Source: Athripsodes cinereus (lineage: Eukaryota; Arthropoda; Insecta; Trichoptera; Leptoceridae). From it: a stretch of 64,000 nucleotides of DNA. Positions 39,001 to 48,465 of the stretch are shown piece after piece. Location: NCBI GenBank assembly GCA_947579605.1, contig OX388322.1, positions 8,680,001 to 8,744,000 on the forward strand. The letters run 5' to 3'. Position numbers and translations under genes: made by a program. Positions within the stretch are counted from its first letter, which is position 1; every line of letters starts with the position of its first letter. The notes below the pieces were generated by a model. The model made no database searches. It had not been told where the DNA came from and saw nothing but the letters and a program-made list of their open reading frames with translations.

Positions 39001-41390
39001 ATACACACTCACAATATAAGGTCCACCAATCGGGAAACATTTAATGCAAACCATAGAAGCAACTTTTTTGCGATCTCATATTTCAGACCTCGAATGGATC
39101 AAGATCTTTTGTTTAAATGGCGCCGGAATAATTTAGTTCAATACTTTATCAGCTGCTTGTTCGACCACTTTGCAACAAATATTTAGAAGTTTTTTTAACA
39201 ATATTTGATTATTTATTTATTTTCTTGGTATTACCTAGATATCTCCAGTACTGTGCCAATTGTGCACTAGCTGGAGAGACTTATAAATATCTCCTATTGG
39301 GCACGTATTTTGGGAAATTAAGAACGTGCTGGAGGGAGTAGATGTGATATGGATTGATCGGTGCTACAATCAATCCATATCACATCCATACATGGAATGT
39401 ATTCTGCTGGAAATCCTGTCTCAATTCTATTTCATTAACAATTTGATATAGAGTATTGATAGAGATGTTGTTCAAGTTAATTTTAGTAATTACATAGAAT
39501 TTTGTTTTTTGTAGATGGAGCTTTAGGACATTACTTGGTCTGCTTAGTTAAATGTCAAGAGCGAGTGATAGCCACCTCTCTGGTGAAGACAACCCCAGAT
39601 TCATTCTCTGTTACATTCCCTGACAAAGTGCGCTTGGAAGGATTGGATCCTAATTTCAAGGTATTTTCCCATCTTTATTTTTTTAAACCTCAGTGACTTA
39701 CTTATTCCCTATTTGACTTAAAAATGCATTGAGTAAGTTACGTCAGATTACATTTGCCTTTCATTGTTCCACTCCAGAACACAGGATAAGAATAAGCCTC
39801 CGTTCAGAATAGTTTTTACTAATTGAATTGCCTTTTCTCGTGATAACCTCTTCCCCATCACTTTACATCCATTACTACATCTCTTTGATTTTTTTGAATA
39901 AAAAAATATTGAAAGTGACATAATGTACTTAATTTTCCTTTTAAATGGAAATAAACACAAAATGTTTGAGTTTTACTGTCTATAATAATAGCTGGTTTCG
40001 ACTAACAAAGTCATTGTCAAGCTCCTTATAAGAAATAGTAAAAATGAAACAATTTGTGTTTATTTCCATAAATTAATAAGGAGTTCCACAAAATAAACAA
40101 ATCAATGTAGTTTTTATTTGTTTGCTTACTTAAATAATTGATTGTGGCAGACTTTCACTGGTTGATTTATTTATTATAATTACATTTGTATTTTTCAGAT
40201 AACTGTTGAAGTTTACGCCTTACAAGCATCCAAGGAAATCCTCCCACACGACATCAAATATCACATTGCCACCAAAAAGGTAAGAAACGGCGTAGCAATG
40301 TTATCAATAAAATTATCCATAGTCTTCTATGGACCGAGACTTCTATTTTAATCTTATTAATTTATTTTGCAGGGTGGAAAGTTGGCAACACCACGCAAAG
40401 GATGCAAGGGAGCAGATTTAAAAGCTCCCCTCCCCATCACATCTCCCGGGGGTCCTGCTGCCGTGAGAGCCCCCTCTCTACAGCCACACGGATACTGCAT
40501 ATTTGGATATTCACAGATAGCTAGGAATAGTTTCTCTCTAAATAAGGTGCAGTAATACAATTAGATACAAATTTTATGATCATACTGTTACTTTATATTT
40601 TTAGTATTGGAATATATCCTAATAATAAAGTGAATCATACATTCTGTATGTAATTTATGTCGCACAGAAAAATATTAAATGTTATTTTTTTTCAGGCGAA
40701 TGTATCTGGTCCATTAGATGGATCCTTGAAGGTAAATCTGTCAATTGAGAAGCGTGTAGTGTCTCTGCCTAGTCGCAATCCCAAAAAAGGTTTCCTGACC
40801 ATGTTTGAGGAAGCTGGAGGGTTCGGAGCCTGGCACAGGAGATGGTGTGTGCTGCATGGGCAGGATCTCAGCTATTGGAGGTATCCGGATCATGAGGGAC
40901 ATAAGGTGTGTATTTTCATCAATACGTATTGCTGTAGAAATTATTTGTTGTTTCCATAGTGCTAGATATAAAAATAAAACCTGTAAAAAAATATCAAATC
41001 ATCAAATTTTCGGAATTCCTGTCATCACATTTATAAAATATACAAAACTTGTGGATTTATGCAACACAGTACAACTCAAGTACTCACTCCCTAGTTTTTA
41101 TTCTTTTTCAGACTCCAATGGGTAGTATAGAACTATCGACGGTCATCAGTGAAAAGGTGATTCCTGCTCCCCGCGAATTGTGCGCTAGGCCTTACACCAT
41201 GTTCATGGAGACATCTACAGAAGGAGGACAAGCATCTGTGATCAGTCCAAACACCAGGAGATCTGTGCTGTGTCTTAAATCAGGAGGAAGAGGGACACAT
41301 CTGCTGGCTGCAGACACCAAGGTGGAGAGAGATGAATGGATCAAGGCTTTCAACATAGCACTATCAGATGTTAGAGTTTTGATGGAATAG
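26833..41390 (+). CDS. anln: Anillin (scraps orthologue), 14 visible exons, 5' end missing
   Basis: Anillin crosslinks actin, myosin, septins and RhoA at the cytokinetic ring. Exons: 26833-27496, 28874-29103, 29304-29523, 29890-30037, 35408-35714, 36158-36349, 37428-37613, 38031-38121, 38515-38658, 39515-39660, 40199-40279, 40373-40546, 40696-40905, 41112-41390. Phases match at every join, giving 1,023 residues. Landmarks: RERKALFEKNKG and IPKAAFGMAPP in exon 1, VHTVSFYRKLQQSQ in exon 6, SQASQALNLC and GERLLLLA (anillin homology domain), and GFLTMFEEAGGFGAWHRRWC starting the PH domain at about residue 894. The first visible exon starts with ESKGFKR...YDF, aligning to an internal part of Drosophila anillin. 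So roughly 300 N-terminal residues must be encoded upstream, unseen. Intron 2 is GC-AG. The 5.4-kb intron 4 and others carry repeats. Confidence 0.96.
33450..33605 (-). repeat. Dispersed ~250-bp repeat family, copy in anillin intron 4
   Basis: Shares GAGGTATGCCAGCCATACTG then AATGTATTGATTTT, GGTAAAGAATTGGTCCC and AAGTTTTCGAGTG with the copy at 50085-50345. Confidence 0.65.
33655..33705 (+). repeat. SINE tail fragment
   Basis: GAGTTTGGGACTAGCACGAT then CTGTGTGAATTGTCTGCATG matches, in opposite orientation, the tails at 36465-36510 and 49748-49795. Confidence 0.6.
34128..34410 (-). repeat. LINE 3' end with a short coding remnant
   Basis: The minus strand is open from about 34410 to a TAG at 34249-34251, reading SLFYSRYIYDNYIRLIG and later EYTVRRCAVSGFIRGY. 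A 3' UTR follows, ending AAAGGCTATTCAGCCGTATA and a TTAATAAATAAATAAAT tail. The same ending (GGC..CGGCCGTGAATATCTGAA, then TAAATAAAT) occurs at 43280-43345, so both are one retroelement family. The protein family itself was not recognised. Confidence 0.5.
35408..36349 (+). CDS. anln: Anillin exons 5-6, low-complexity linker
   Basis: Exon 5 (102 codons plus one base) is serine and acid rich, with NWGDTSFGQELLQVVGVKKP and a DDLLDEVMDDD run. Exon 6 (64 codons) has FRSPLKTPPRSAYDEA, a proline-directed kinase-like site cluster, then VHTVSFYRKLQQSQ, which is very similar to Drosophila anillin. Exon 5 joins exon 4 by splitting an AG|T serine codon, which fixed the choice of donor at 30038. Confidence 0.92.
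36465..36697 (-). repeat. tRNA-derived SINE, copy 1
   Basis: The minus strand begins with a tRNA-like head with A-box-like GTGTGGCGTGGAGG and a consensus B box GGTTCGATTCC. The body includes ATTGTCCTGGGTCTGGGTG, and it ends AGTTTGGGACTAGCTCAGTC then TGTGTGAATTGTC. A second long copy lies at 49748-49957. Confidence 0.85.
36817..37039. repeat. Near-perfect 104-bp palindrome (foldback / Penelope-like snapback)
   Basis: Arms 36817-36920 and 36936-37039 are complementary at 103 of 104 positions, around a 15-base loop. The inner arm on the minus-like reading shows TCAATGACGCATCTGAGCGT then TGAAACCGG, a hairpin followed by GAAAC. A 14-bp direct repeat AACTATTTATCTAT lies at 36763-36776 and 37038-37051 and may be a target duplication. 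It sits in the anillin intron between exons 6 and 7. Confidence 0.85.
37065..37160 (+). repeat. Dispersed ~250-bp family, partial
   Basis: CATCAGTGGGGCAGCCAGTG then GACAAACTGCGTCTAATAAA matches the start of the family copies at 44840 and 51230. Confidence 0.45.
37428..40546 (+). CDS. anln: Anillin homology domain exons 7-12
   Basis: Exon 7 is a charged coiled-coil lead-in (RKAEADEERERKRAEKEAA) ending IISQ. Exon 8 continues ASQALNLCASTIEFSGSTEQ and GERLLLLA; exon 9 THRRLACLHEVQRLQVEGLP; exon 10 GHYLVCLVKCQERVIATSLV; exon 11 ITVEVYALQASKEILPHDIK; exon 12 ends the domain with SPGGPAAVRAPSLQPHGYCI. This is the RhoA/septin-related C2-like anillin homology region (family knowledge), complete by comparison with fly and human. 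Confidence 0.95.
37722..37797 (-). repeat. SINE tail (family of 24.2 kb)
   Basis: TATCTGGGTTTTGTTATAAA then CCCAAATACAACCTCATACA and CCTTTCACACTAAGCTA repeat the tail half of the SINE at 24185-24345. The stem TGGGTTT/AAACCCA is conserved. Confidence 0.7.
38320..38470 (+). repeat. Dispersed ~250-bp family, diverged copy
   Basis: CATATCCTAAGTGGGATAGT, TCCTCTTTCTGCCATAAAAA, and GTCCCATTGCTGAATCGCAG follow the order of the family. It lies in the anillin intron between exons 8 and 9, ending about 45 bases before the acceptor. Confidence 0.45.
39341..39386. repeat. Perfect 18-bp-arm hairpin
   Basis: GATGTGATATGGATTGAT (39341-39358) and its exact complement (39369-39386) flank a 10-base loop. No family was recognised. 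Confidence 0.9.
39945..40069. repeat. Foldback element with hammerhead-like core
   Basis: Arms ATGGAAATAAACACAAAATG.. and ..CAATTTGTGTTTATTTCCAT are inverse copies with a few differences. The minus-strand centre reads GACAATGACTTTGTTAGTCG then AAACCAGC: a (U)GA, a short stem and GAAAC, as in Penelope-associated hammerheads (inference). Confidence 0.6.
40696..41390 (+). CDS. anln: Anillin PH domain exons 13-14 and stop
   Basis: The PH domain opens with GFLTMFEEAGGFGAWHRRWC, continues LSYWRYPDHEGHK|TPMGSIELS across the intron, and closes with LLAADTKVERDEWIKAFNIA, whose invariant tryptophan marks the PH C-terminal helix. PH binding to PI(4,5)P2 and septins targets anillin to the cleavage furrow (family knowledge). 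The stop TAG is at 41388-41390. The 3' UTR is AT-rich; an AATAAA-like word about 250 bases downstream may be the polyadenylation signal. Confidence 0.96.
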
Positions 41391-42167
41391 TTTTGTATTT
41401 GTTGTATAATCGTACACCGCTATATCTTTGGAATTTACTGTACCAATTTTATTTATTCTTTAATTGTCAGTTATGTCTTAACTTTATTCTTTAAAGTTCC
41501 TCCTAGGAGCACAGGACAGAAACCAACTTACTCCATTCATTGTGCCTTTATGGTGATTGACTTACCTCTTCCCCTTAGTTTTCCTGGCACTCTGTTATTA
41601 ACATATCTATCTTGAGTAATTTTGTGTGATCCAAGCAAATAAATTACATTTTTTGATATCGATCAAATTCAACAATACATGCATTTTGTCGAGCATTATT
41701 TTACAATATTCTTGATTTGCATAAAAAATTTCCAGCTACTGTATTGATAGTTTTTTTATTACCATTAGTGCAATGTTTTGAACTTTGACAAATCATTTAC
41801 GATATTGTGTTCAATGTCAATGAAATGGTTTGTGTGAGAATTTCAAAATCGGCTTTTGGTATTCATTTTATCATTCAAATTATATTTCAAACATAGTTAT
41901 CTACATAATATTATACTTGTGTCATCTTCAATCAACGCTCTTGATTGAACTAATTAATTTTGTCTATAGTTTTAAAAAGCGGAAATCATCCAATCAAGGG
42001 TGCATCGCCAATATTATAAAATAAATTAACCAATGCCTATATGCTCATGTCAACTTCATTTTCACTGCCTTATGTTCTGTATTAAATATCAGTTTTAATA
42101 TCCATGTTTTGTTACACAAATTGTCATTACATATTTTGTTCTGCAGTGTCTTTTTTTTTCTTTCATT

Positions 42168-42200
42168 TATGGCATAGCATCCTACAAGAATGATTTGTGC
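42168..42200 (+). repeat. Short shared repeat, copy 1
   Basis: TTATGGCATAGCATCCTACA then AGAATGATTTG, preceded by a T-rich run, recurs at 60474-60508 with few changes. Confidence 0.6.
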
Positions 42201-43198
42201 CAAAAACAGTCTCTAAATATAATTAAATCGTCAATCAATTTGAGAAGGGACAAATGGATTGATTCGGATGTCATACTCAGTAATGATTCAATATTCAGGG
42301 GGAATTCTACAGTGTCTTATAAACATGCTACTACTATGATTATTTGTACAGTTAATTCCAAAGATAAGCAATATAAAAATGAATCAGTTATCATGCTGAA
42401 TTAGTTTATTTACCTAAGAATTATTATACGTTTTACAAATCTATTTTGCTTTGTAGGTTTAATTATTTTAAATATGTATATAGTTTTATATAATACATTT
42501 TATATACTTATTATGATTTCCCCTCCCAAAACATTTACAAATAACCCTGCACTGTGCAATACAAACATGTCGAAACAGAATTTGGAAATTTCCGTAGATC
42601 AAAATTCCTCCACTATACATAATCTTATATATTTTTAATAATACATATAAATATTGTCATACCAAGTATGCATCTTGTCCTAAGTTTATTATATTTTTAT
42701 TTGCGTATTATATCCGATATACTTGGAAGATTATAAAGCTCAGATTTTCTGAATATATATTTGTGATTAAAATTGTTCCATATTCAAAATATTTTATTTG
42801 TTATTAAATTATGATAATAACCCAGACAAACTATTTTTAATGCCTCATTTTGTGAAAAATTATCAGAAAGGTGGATTTTAGAAGTTTTAATGTTTAACGA
42901 ACTTCAATGTTTTTAACCGCGTTTTAATACCTCTGTACTTCTTGGGTTTCTCAAATCACGTGGACTCTGTGCCAATTTTTCATTCTTGGGTGCCAAACAA
43001 TTTCTTTTTTTTTATAAATGTAAATCGAACAAGGCAAATGATTACTGATCAGATAAAAAAAGTGAGTTTTTTTGTTTTGATCCATGGCTGATCACTTGTT
43101 GAGTTGGATTCACATTAATAAGTAGATCAAGATCACAGACAAGAGGTAGAAGATCAATTTCGTGTTTTTTTGCAATAGTTTTAATCATAACTCTACAC

Positions 43199-43723
43199 CA
43201 AGGGTGGCCAACCCGCGGCCCGCGAAGCATATGCACACTTTTTTTAATAATAGTCGGTACAAGTACCATGAAATTTTTGAAAGGGGTATTTTATTTATTT
43301 ATTTATTCAGATATTCACGGCCGAAGCCTTTTACATGTAAAAAATTAGTAGGTATACATACAATACGTGCATACAAAAAGTATTATTTTTTTAAAAAAAG
43401 ACTCAAAACAATTAATTTAATACAAAACAAGAGTACAATTAAATAATAGAATAACGTTAACTTAAGTAAAAAAGTTTTTTTTATAAAAATTTGGTCAATA
43501 GATTTTGAGAAAATATTCTTAAAGAAAACCGAGGAGTTTTGAAACATTTCAAATCCCTATACCATTTTGAAAATTCGGCGACGGGGGGGGGGGGGAGGGG
43601 TAGAAATTTTAAGGTGAAGTAAAATTATCAAATGTTCCATATATGGAGTATATTGTTGTGCGGCCCGGCAGGAAATCTCATTCTGTAATTTGGCCCGGCT
43701 GCTGAAAAGGTTGGCCACCCATG
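43199..43723. mobile_element. Non-autonomous hAT element (525 bp)
   Basis: Ends CAAGGGTGGCCAACC (left) and CATGGGTGGCCAACC (right, reversed), flanked by the 8-bp duplication CTCTACAC at 43191-43198 and 43724-43731. The GC-rich subterminal words (GCGGCCCGC, GCGGCCCGGC) are typical of one widespread hAT group. No transposase. A LINE 3' tail (about 43280-43345) is nested inside, and a G13-A-G4 run lies at 43583-43600. Confidence 0.88.
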
Positions 43724-44839
43724 CTCTACACCTTCAAGCAAGTCTTCAATAAAAAGTTACAGTTCTGTGTGAATGTGTATAAATTAATTTGTTTATTAAA
43801 ACTTGGTGATGGTATTTTGTACTTTTGTAAGAAGTCAGATTTTTAATGTTTATTTATTGATTTAAAAACTGAAAGGTGTGGTAGAGGAGAACGATTATGT
43901 ATATAATTATGCAATAAAAAATCTTTTTTCTTGTACAAGATGATTGTAAATTCAAAAACTAATGTTTGCTGTTGTCAAAATTAATGTATTTGAACATGGT
44001 AAATCAACTCGTCAAATATAGAAAAATAATTGCTACAATTGTATTAAGTGAAGTCAGTATAAACTTTAAATAAAATTGTAAAGAATAATCTATACTGAAT
44101 TTAGTAAATTCATTGAAAACCTTTTCGCCCCATATTTTATATACGTATTTTAGATACTATTTCATTTAGAATTATGTTAAATACATACCTAGGTAATTAA
44201 CTTTAATTAATTAATTTTATATTATTATTTTAATAAATATCTATAATAAATTTAGATAATATCGAGTCCATATTTGCTTTAATAATGAGTTATACAAAAT
44301 AAAGGATTCATAGTATACTGATTTTTGAGATATATGTACTATTTTATATGGTCTTAATTTTTTGTAAATTTTGCTTCAAAAATAATCTTGTAAGTAAATA
44401 AGAATTGTATCCTATATATAGTGTGGTGTATGGTTTTGCTTTTCTTGACATAGGATATAATAGTTATAAAAATATAATATCGTGGATATTTTTACCCTGC
44501 ATTTATTTCCATATTACTTTTTTTAGAATTTGATGTGAAAGTGTATTTTTATACGAAAAGATCATTTTGTAAGTTATTAATATGATTTTTAGAAAATTAG
44601 ACTAGGTATGTATCTTCTATTACAAAATTTTTGTATAAAATAAATATTATGGATAAAATTTCAACTCTTTTATTTTCCTGTTTTTTCCAAAATTCATCCA
44701 CAAATATCTCGTGGGGCACATTTCACGAAGAGACATTTTACATAATTTCTTTACAATTCAACCACTAATATACTTAATCAAAGTGCGTTGTTGAATATTA
44801 TTACTGCTTTATGCATCGTGTTAGAAATATCTGTCTACA

Positions 44840-45090
44840 CCATCATGGCATAATCTACAATTGGGATAGCAGGCAGACTAATGGTACGTAATCATACAGG
44901 TCATCCTTTTTGTAGCATAAATAACAAGATTCAGGATGGATGGCATACCTCATTCCTGAATTGAAGACATGAAATGCCTTATGTGTGATGTTTAATAAAA
45001 AACCTGCCTTTTACAGGACACTCAACATATTGAAAGTCTGGGGCACTCCAAATGAGTATTGACATTGACCCAAGGGTATATTTGAAACAC
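44840..45090 (+). repeat. Dispersed ~250-bp repeat family, copy at 44.8 kb
   Basis: ATCATGGCATAATCTACAAT, GATTCAGGATGGATGGCATA, CCTCATTCCTGAATTGAAGA and CCTGCCTTTTACAGGACACT match the copies at 50085 (inverted) and 51230. Confidence 0.65.
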
Positions 45091-45740
45091 ATACATTCCT
45101 TAAAGCACTTTAATAACTAATGAAAATTATATAATATACATAAAATAATACCAGTTTACAGGCTATTATTTTTTAAAACTACAACAAAGATTATGCAGTG
45201 TATTCCACGTAATGCATGTAAGTATTATTTAATCAGGTAATAAATAGTATATTGTTTTGAGGTCAGGAACATCTAGCATAGTATGGAAACAATTTCAGAT
45301 CATTGAATTGAGCACAGTAATTGACTAAGATTGTTTTACACAATTTATTCATGAATTGTCATATTGATGAATATGAATTAACTTGGGCAATTAAGCAACT
45401 ATCAACCAGATCAATAACTTATACATTTGTTGATCTTATTGATAGTTCACCACTTGCCTGATTTGATTTGTTTATTAAGTTACACTCTCTGATTTTATCC
45501 AAATGCGCAATATCAATTGAGGACAAGAGTAGATGAAGGCATTCTTTGGAATATTAACTTTTTTAATAACCAAAATAACGTAACTATTTCAATACTTATT
45601 ATACATTGTAAAATATATAATAATATGAATAATATTTCGAGTTTCTGTTTTTACAATACTAACCATTGTATCAAGTTACACATGTAAATTTAACAAATGA
45701 AACAACCATATAAGGCTTAGAAAAGACAACATCACCTTAT

Positions 45741-45940
45741 TTGGTAGTGCCCTGGACGGGACTTGAACCCGCAGCCCATCCTTAACGCGAGGAGTGCTTT
45801 GTCTAATTAAGCATAGGTATGCTAGAACAATACCTTCACATGACCCTTTCATTGTGGTTTAAATGAGAGAATTTCGAAGTCTTTGGCATGTCTACTGGTA
45901 GCTCAATTGGACACCGCACTCCTCGCGTAATCAGGTGCTG
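45741..45940. repeat. Two tRNA-like SINE heads in opposite orientation
   Basis: The minus strand of 45741-45840 shows CTTAATTAGACAAAGCACTC and GGGTTCAAGTCCCGTCCAGG (B box GGTTCAAGTCC). The plus strand from 45892 shows ACTGGTAGCTCAATTGGACA (A box) then CCGCACTCCTCGCGT. The 13-base words at 45785-45797 and 45916-45928 are exact complements. Neither half forms a full canonical tRNA. Confidence 0.55.
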
Positions 45941-46721
45941 ATCTGTATAATATAGAGCATAGTACAGATCATCACCCAATGTTTTGTACAAAGCAAAACA
46001 AATTCATTTAGTGCCACATTCAAAGGTGTCACCGTTATTTGCTTTCTGCAACATCACGAAGATTTGTATTCGTAGATTGTCAGCTTTATCAAAATGACTT
46101 AATATATCACAGCAATAATTAACAATACAGTAAATGTCATTATTTAAAAAAAAGGCAAAGTAAAACATTTCCATTATATTTAATGGATCTTAGTGCAGGA
46201 AATATTACATACATATTGGAAGAAATTGAATATTTCTATAATATATAAGTGAGGATAAATAAAAAAAAGAATTATCGAGAGAATAAACTTGTTTGAATAA
46301 AGAAAGTGATGTGAATTTAGAATAGAAAGAATTATTTCAACAAATAATTACCTTAGTTTAAAGATAGATTGATTTCATGTGATTAAATTAAATTTAAATA
46401 AACATGTGTTTCTTTAAAGATGATTCAGAATAAAATACATCCCGAGGAGACCATCACAAAAAAATAATACGCATGTTTCGTGAAGGTGGAGTGGTCATAA
46501 TAATTTAGAATATGATGGTGCAAAATTTATTAAACATGAACTTATGTAACAATTCAAATATTTTTATTTGATTCATTCATTTTTGAATATATGTTATCAA
46601 ATTCATACGAGTGTAAAACACAGTATGTAAAAAAAACACCTTGAAATATGTATCTATATTAATATGTTATTTCCTCTAAGTGGGGTAGACAGTGAACTAA
46701 CCACATGTAATTAAACATATA

Positions 46722-48101
46722 CAGTAGTGTGCGAATTAATGTGAACATGACTTAATTAAAACATTTTCCGTGTTTGCAACACTACACAATCACGATATGT
46801 CGGCCATTTTGAATTTTGTGTATCTACTTCAGTCGTGTAGAGTATTAGCTGTCGTTTGGTTGTGAGTTTGGTGCAGTTAAAGCGATTTTGAAGGTTTTTG
46901 AAAGCAATTTCTACCTACGGTCTGTTTTGTCAAGATTTTATTAGTGATTTTTTGAAGTTTGTGCAATGGATATCACTCCACGAAAACGGGAAAAGATTAT
47001 CACTTTATGTGAGCATACTTCAATGAGTCAAAGGAAGATTGCCGAACAGTGTGGGGTTAGTCTGGGTGCTGTCAATAAAATTATTAAGCAGAAAAGGGAA
47101 ACTGGGTCTGTTAAGGTGAAAAGAGTTGGAAAATGTGGGAGAAAAAGAAAAACTTCAGCAAGGGATGAAGCATATTTAATCAGAAAAAGTAAACTGAACC
47201 CTAGGATGACGATTTTTGATCTGCAGCAAGATTTGGAGGCCAACGGAGTGAAAATTCATGACTCCACAGTAAGGAAACGACTCATTGAATCTGGAAGAAA
47301 GGCTATAAGACCACAAAAGAAACAGTTGTTGACAGCAGATATGATGAAAAAAAGATATATTTGGGCTAAAAAGTATGCTGATTGGACGGAAGACCAATGG
47401 AAAAATGTTTTGTTTTCTGATGAAACTCACTTTTTGGTCCAAGGAGAGCGCTCACGTTATGTAAGAAAGAGTTCAAATGAAAAAATCACTTCTGTTCACA
47501 TAGAACAAACGGTAAAACATCCACAAAAAGTTATGTTTTGGGGCTGCTTTTCTTTTTATGGTCCAGGATCGTTAGTGCCTGTTGTTGGGATGATGAACTC
47601 TGACAAATATAAAGAGTTATTGGAACAAAAATTAAATGGGGAATTGGGAAAAATTAATTCTAATGATAAATTATGGTTTCAACAAGATTCAGCACCTTGC
47701 CACAAATCCAAAAAGATGATTAAATATTTTGAAGAAAATAAAATAAATGTGTTGGATTGGCCAGGAAATTCACCTGACTTAAATCCAATCGAAAATTTAT
47801 GGGCGATTTGCAAACAACGGGTTCGAAAAATGGACTGTACAACTAAAAGGAAGATGATAGAAGCGGTAATTCAAGTGTGGTTTCGTGACGAGAAAATTAA
47901 AGAAAATTGTAAAAAATTAGTTGAATCGATGCCAAAAAGACTTCAGGACGTAATAAAAGCTAAAGGAGGACATACATCCTATTAAAATAAAAAAATAGTA
48001 ATAAGAAAAAACTGTTCTTTAAATTAAAATCTCATCTTATATAAAAAATGATTATTTTTGTGTTTTGTATACCCATGTTCACATTAATTCGCACACTACT
48101 G
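46722..48101 (+). mobile_element. Intact Tc1-like DNA transposon (1,380 bp)
   Basis: Perfect 28-bp inverted repeats at 46722-46749 and 48074-48101 (starting CAGTAGTGTGCGAATTAATG), flanked by TA at 46720-46721 and 48102-48103. It contains one full-length transposase frame. Size, ends and TA duplication fit the Tc1/mariner superfamily. Confidence 0.96.
46966..47985 (+). CDS. Tc1-like transposase, DD34E, 339 aa
   Basis: Cut-and-paste transposase for the surrounding element. The N-terminal helix-turn-helix (TPRKREKIITLCEHTSMSQR, then KIAEQCGVSLGAVNKIIK) is followed by a basic GRKRKTS motif and a second DNA-binding half with STVRKRL. The catalytic triad is D152 (FSDETHF), D241 (QQDSAPCH) and E276 (SPDLNPIENLW). 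There are exactly 34 residues between the last two, the Tc1 hallmark. The length is normal (about 340) and no stop or shift is present. The ATG at 46966 follows GTGCA and precedes the first helix directly, so it is a plausible start. The intact frame with perfect terminal repeats suggests recent, possibly continuing, mobility. Confidence 0.96.
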   Translation: MDITPRKREKIITLCEHTSMSQRKIAEQCGVSLGAVNKIIKQKRETGSVKVKRVGKCGRKRKTSARDEAYLIRKSKLNPRMTIFDLQQDLEANGVKIHDSTVRKRLIESGRKAIRPQKKQLLTADMMKKRYIWAKKYADWTEDQWKNVLFSDETHFLVQGERSRYVRKSSNEKITSVHIEQTVKHPQKVMFWGCFSFYGPGSLVPVVGMMNSDKYKELLEQKLNGELGKINSNDKLWFQQDSAPCHKSKKMIKYFEENKINVLDWPGNSPDLNPIENLWAICKQRVRKMDCTTKRKMIEAVIQVWFRDEKIKENCKKLVESMPKRLQDVIKAKGGHTSY

Positions 48102-48384
48102 TAGGTTGTTTTCTCTGCAACATAAGAAAAGACATTCCGAATGGATGGTATATTTATAATATGATGTATTGAAAGAAATGTAGTCTTAGTAGTAATAGGC
48201 TTATAAATAATCCTATGGCTAGCATATCTACATCTAACTCTGCATCTATATCAAGTATTAAGTGAATTGATTAAAACATAATGTAACTTAATCATTAATT
48301 AAATAAAATAATCAGGTAGGCTGGTTGGTTATATAACATTTCCCTTTTTCTGTTGATGTGGACTGCAGGCATTGGCTGGTGGAT

Positions 48385-48465
48385 CTAGCTCTTGCTGTCA
48401 GCTTTAGCCTTAGCCTCCTGTTTTCTGCCCAAAAGATCATACTGAGGATGCGAGTGCTCATGATC
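48385..48465 (-). CDS. Possible terminal exon of an unidentified gene
   Basis: The minus strand shows an acceptor-like AATGTTACAG at 48466 and beyond, then 26 codons beginning DHEHSHPQYDLLGRKQEAKA, rich in K/A/E, ending with TAG at 48385-48387. Composition looks protein-like and GC is higher than the surroundings. No upstream exon was recognised between here and PSME3IP1, so this may be chance, a remnant, or the last exon of a gene whose other exons lie further upstream on the minus strand. Confidence 0.35.
   Translation of the reverse strand, partial: DHEHSHPQYDLLGRKQEAKAKADSKS

Larger units (their letters stand above)
46660..48165 (+). repeat. ~250-bp family copy split by the Tc1-like element
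   Basis: TTCCTCTAAGTGGGGTAGAC then AGTGAACTAACCACATG on the left and TTTCTCTGCAACATAAGAAA then AGACATTCCGAATGGATGG on the right are consecutive parts of the family. The Tc1-like element lies between them at a TA. Confidence 0.6.

Noticed and set aside
40367..40560. Minus-strand frame opposite anillin exon 12
   Set aside because: Antisense shadow of a well-supported exon with matching phases and homology.
42195..42404. 69-codon open frame as a small gene
   Set aside because: Lies in the presumed anillin downstream/UTR region, starts inside a repeat word, and shows no conserved motif.
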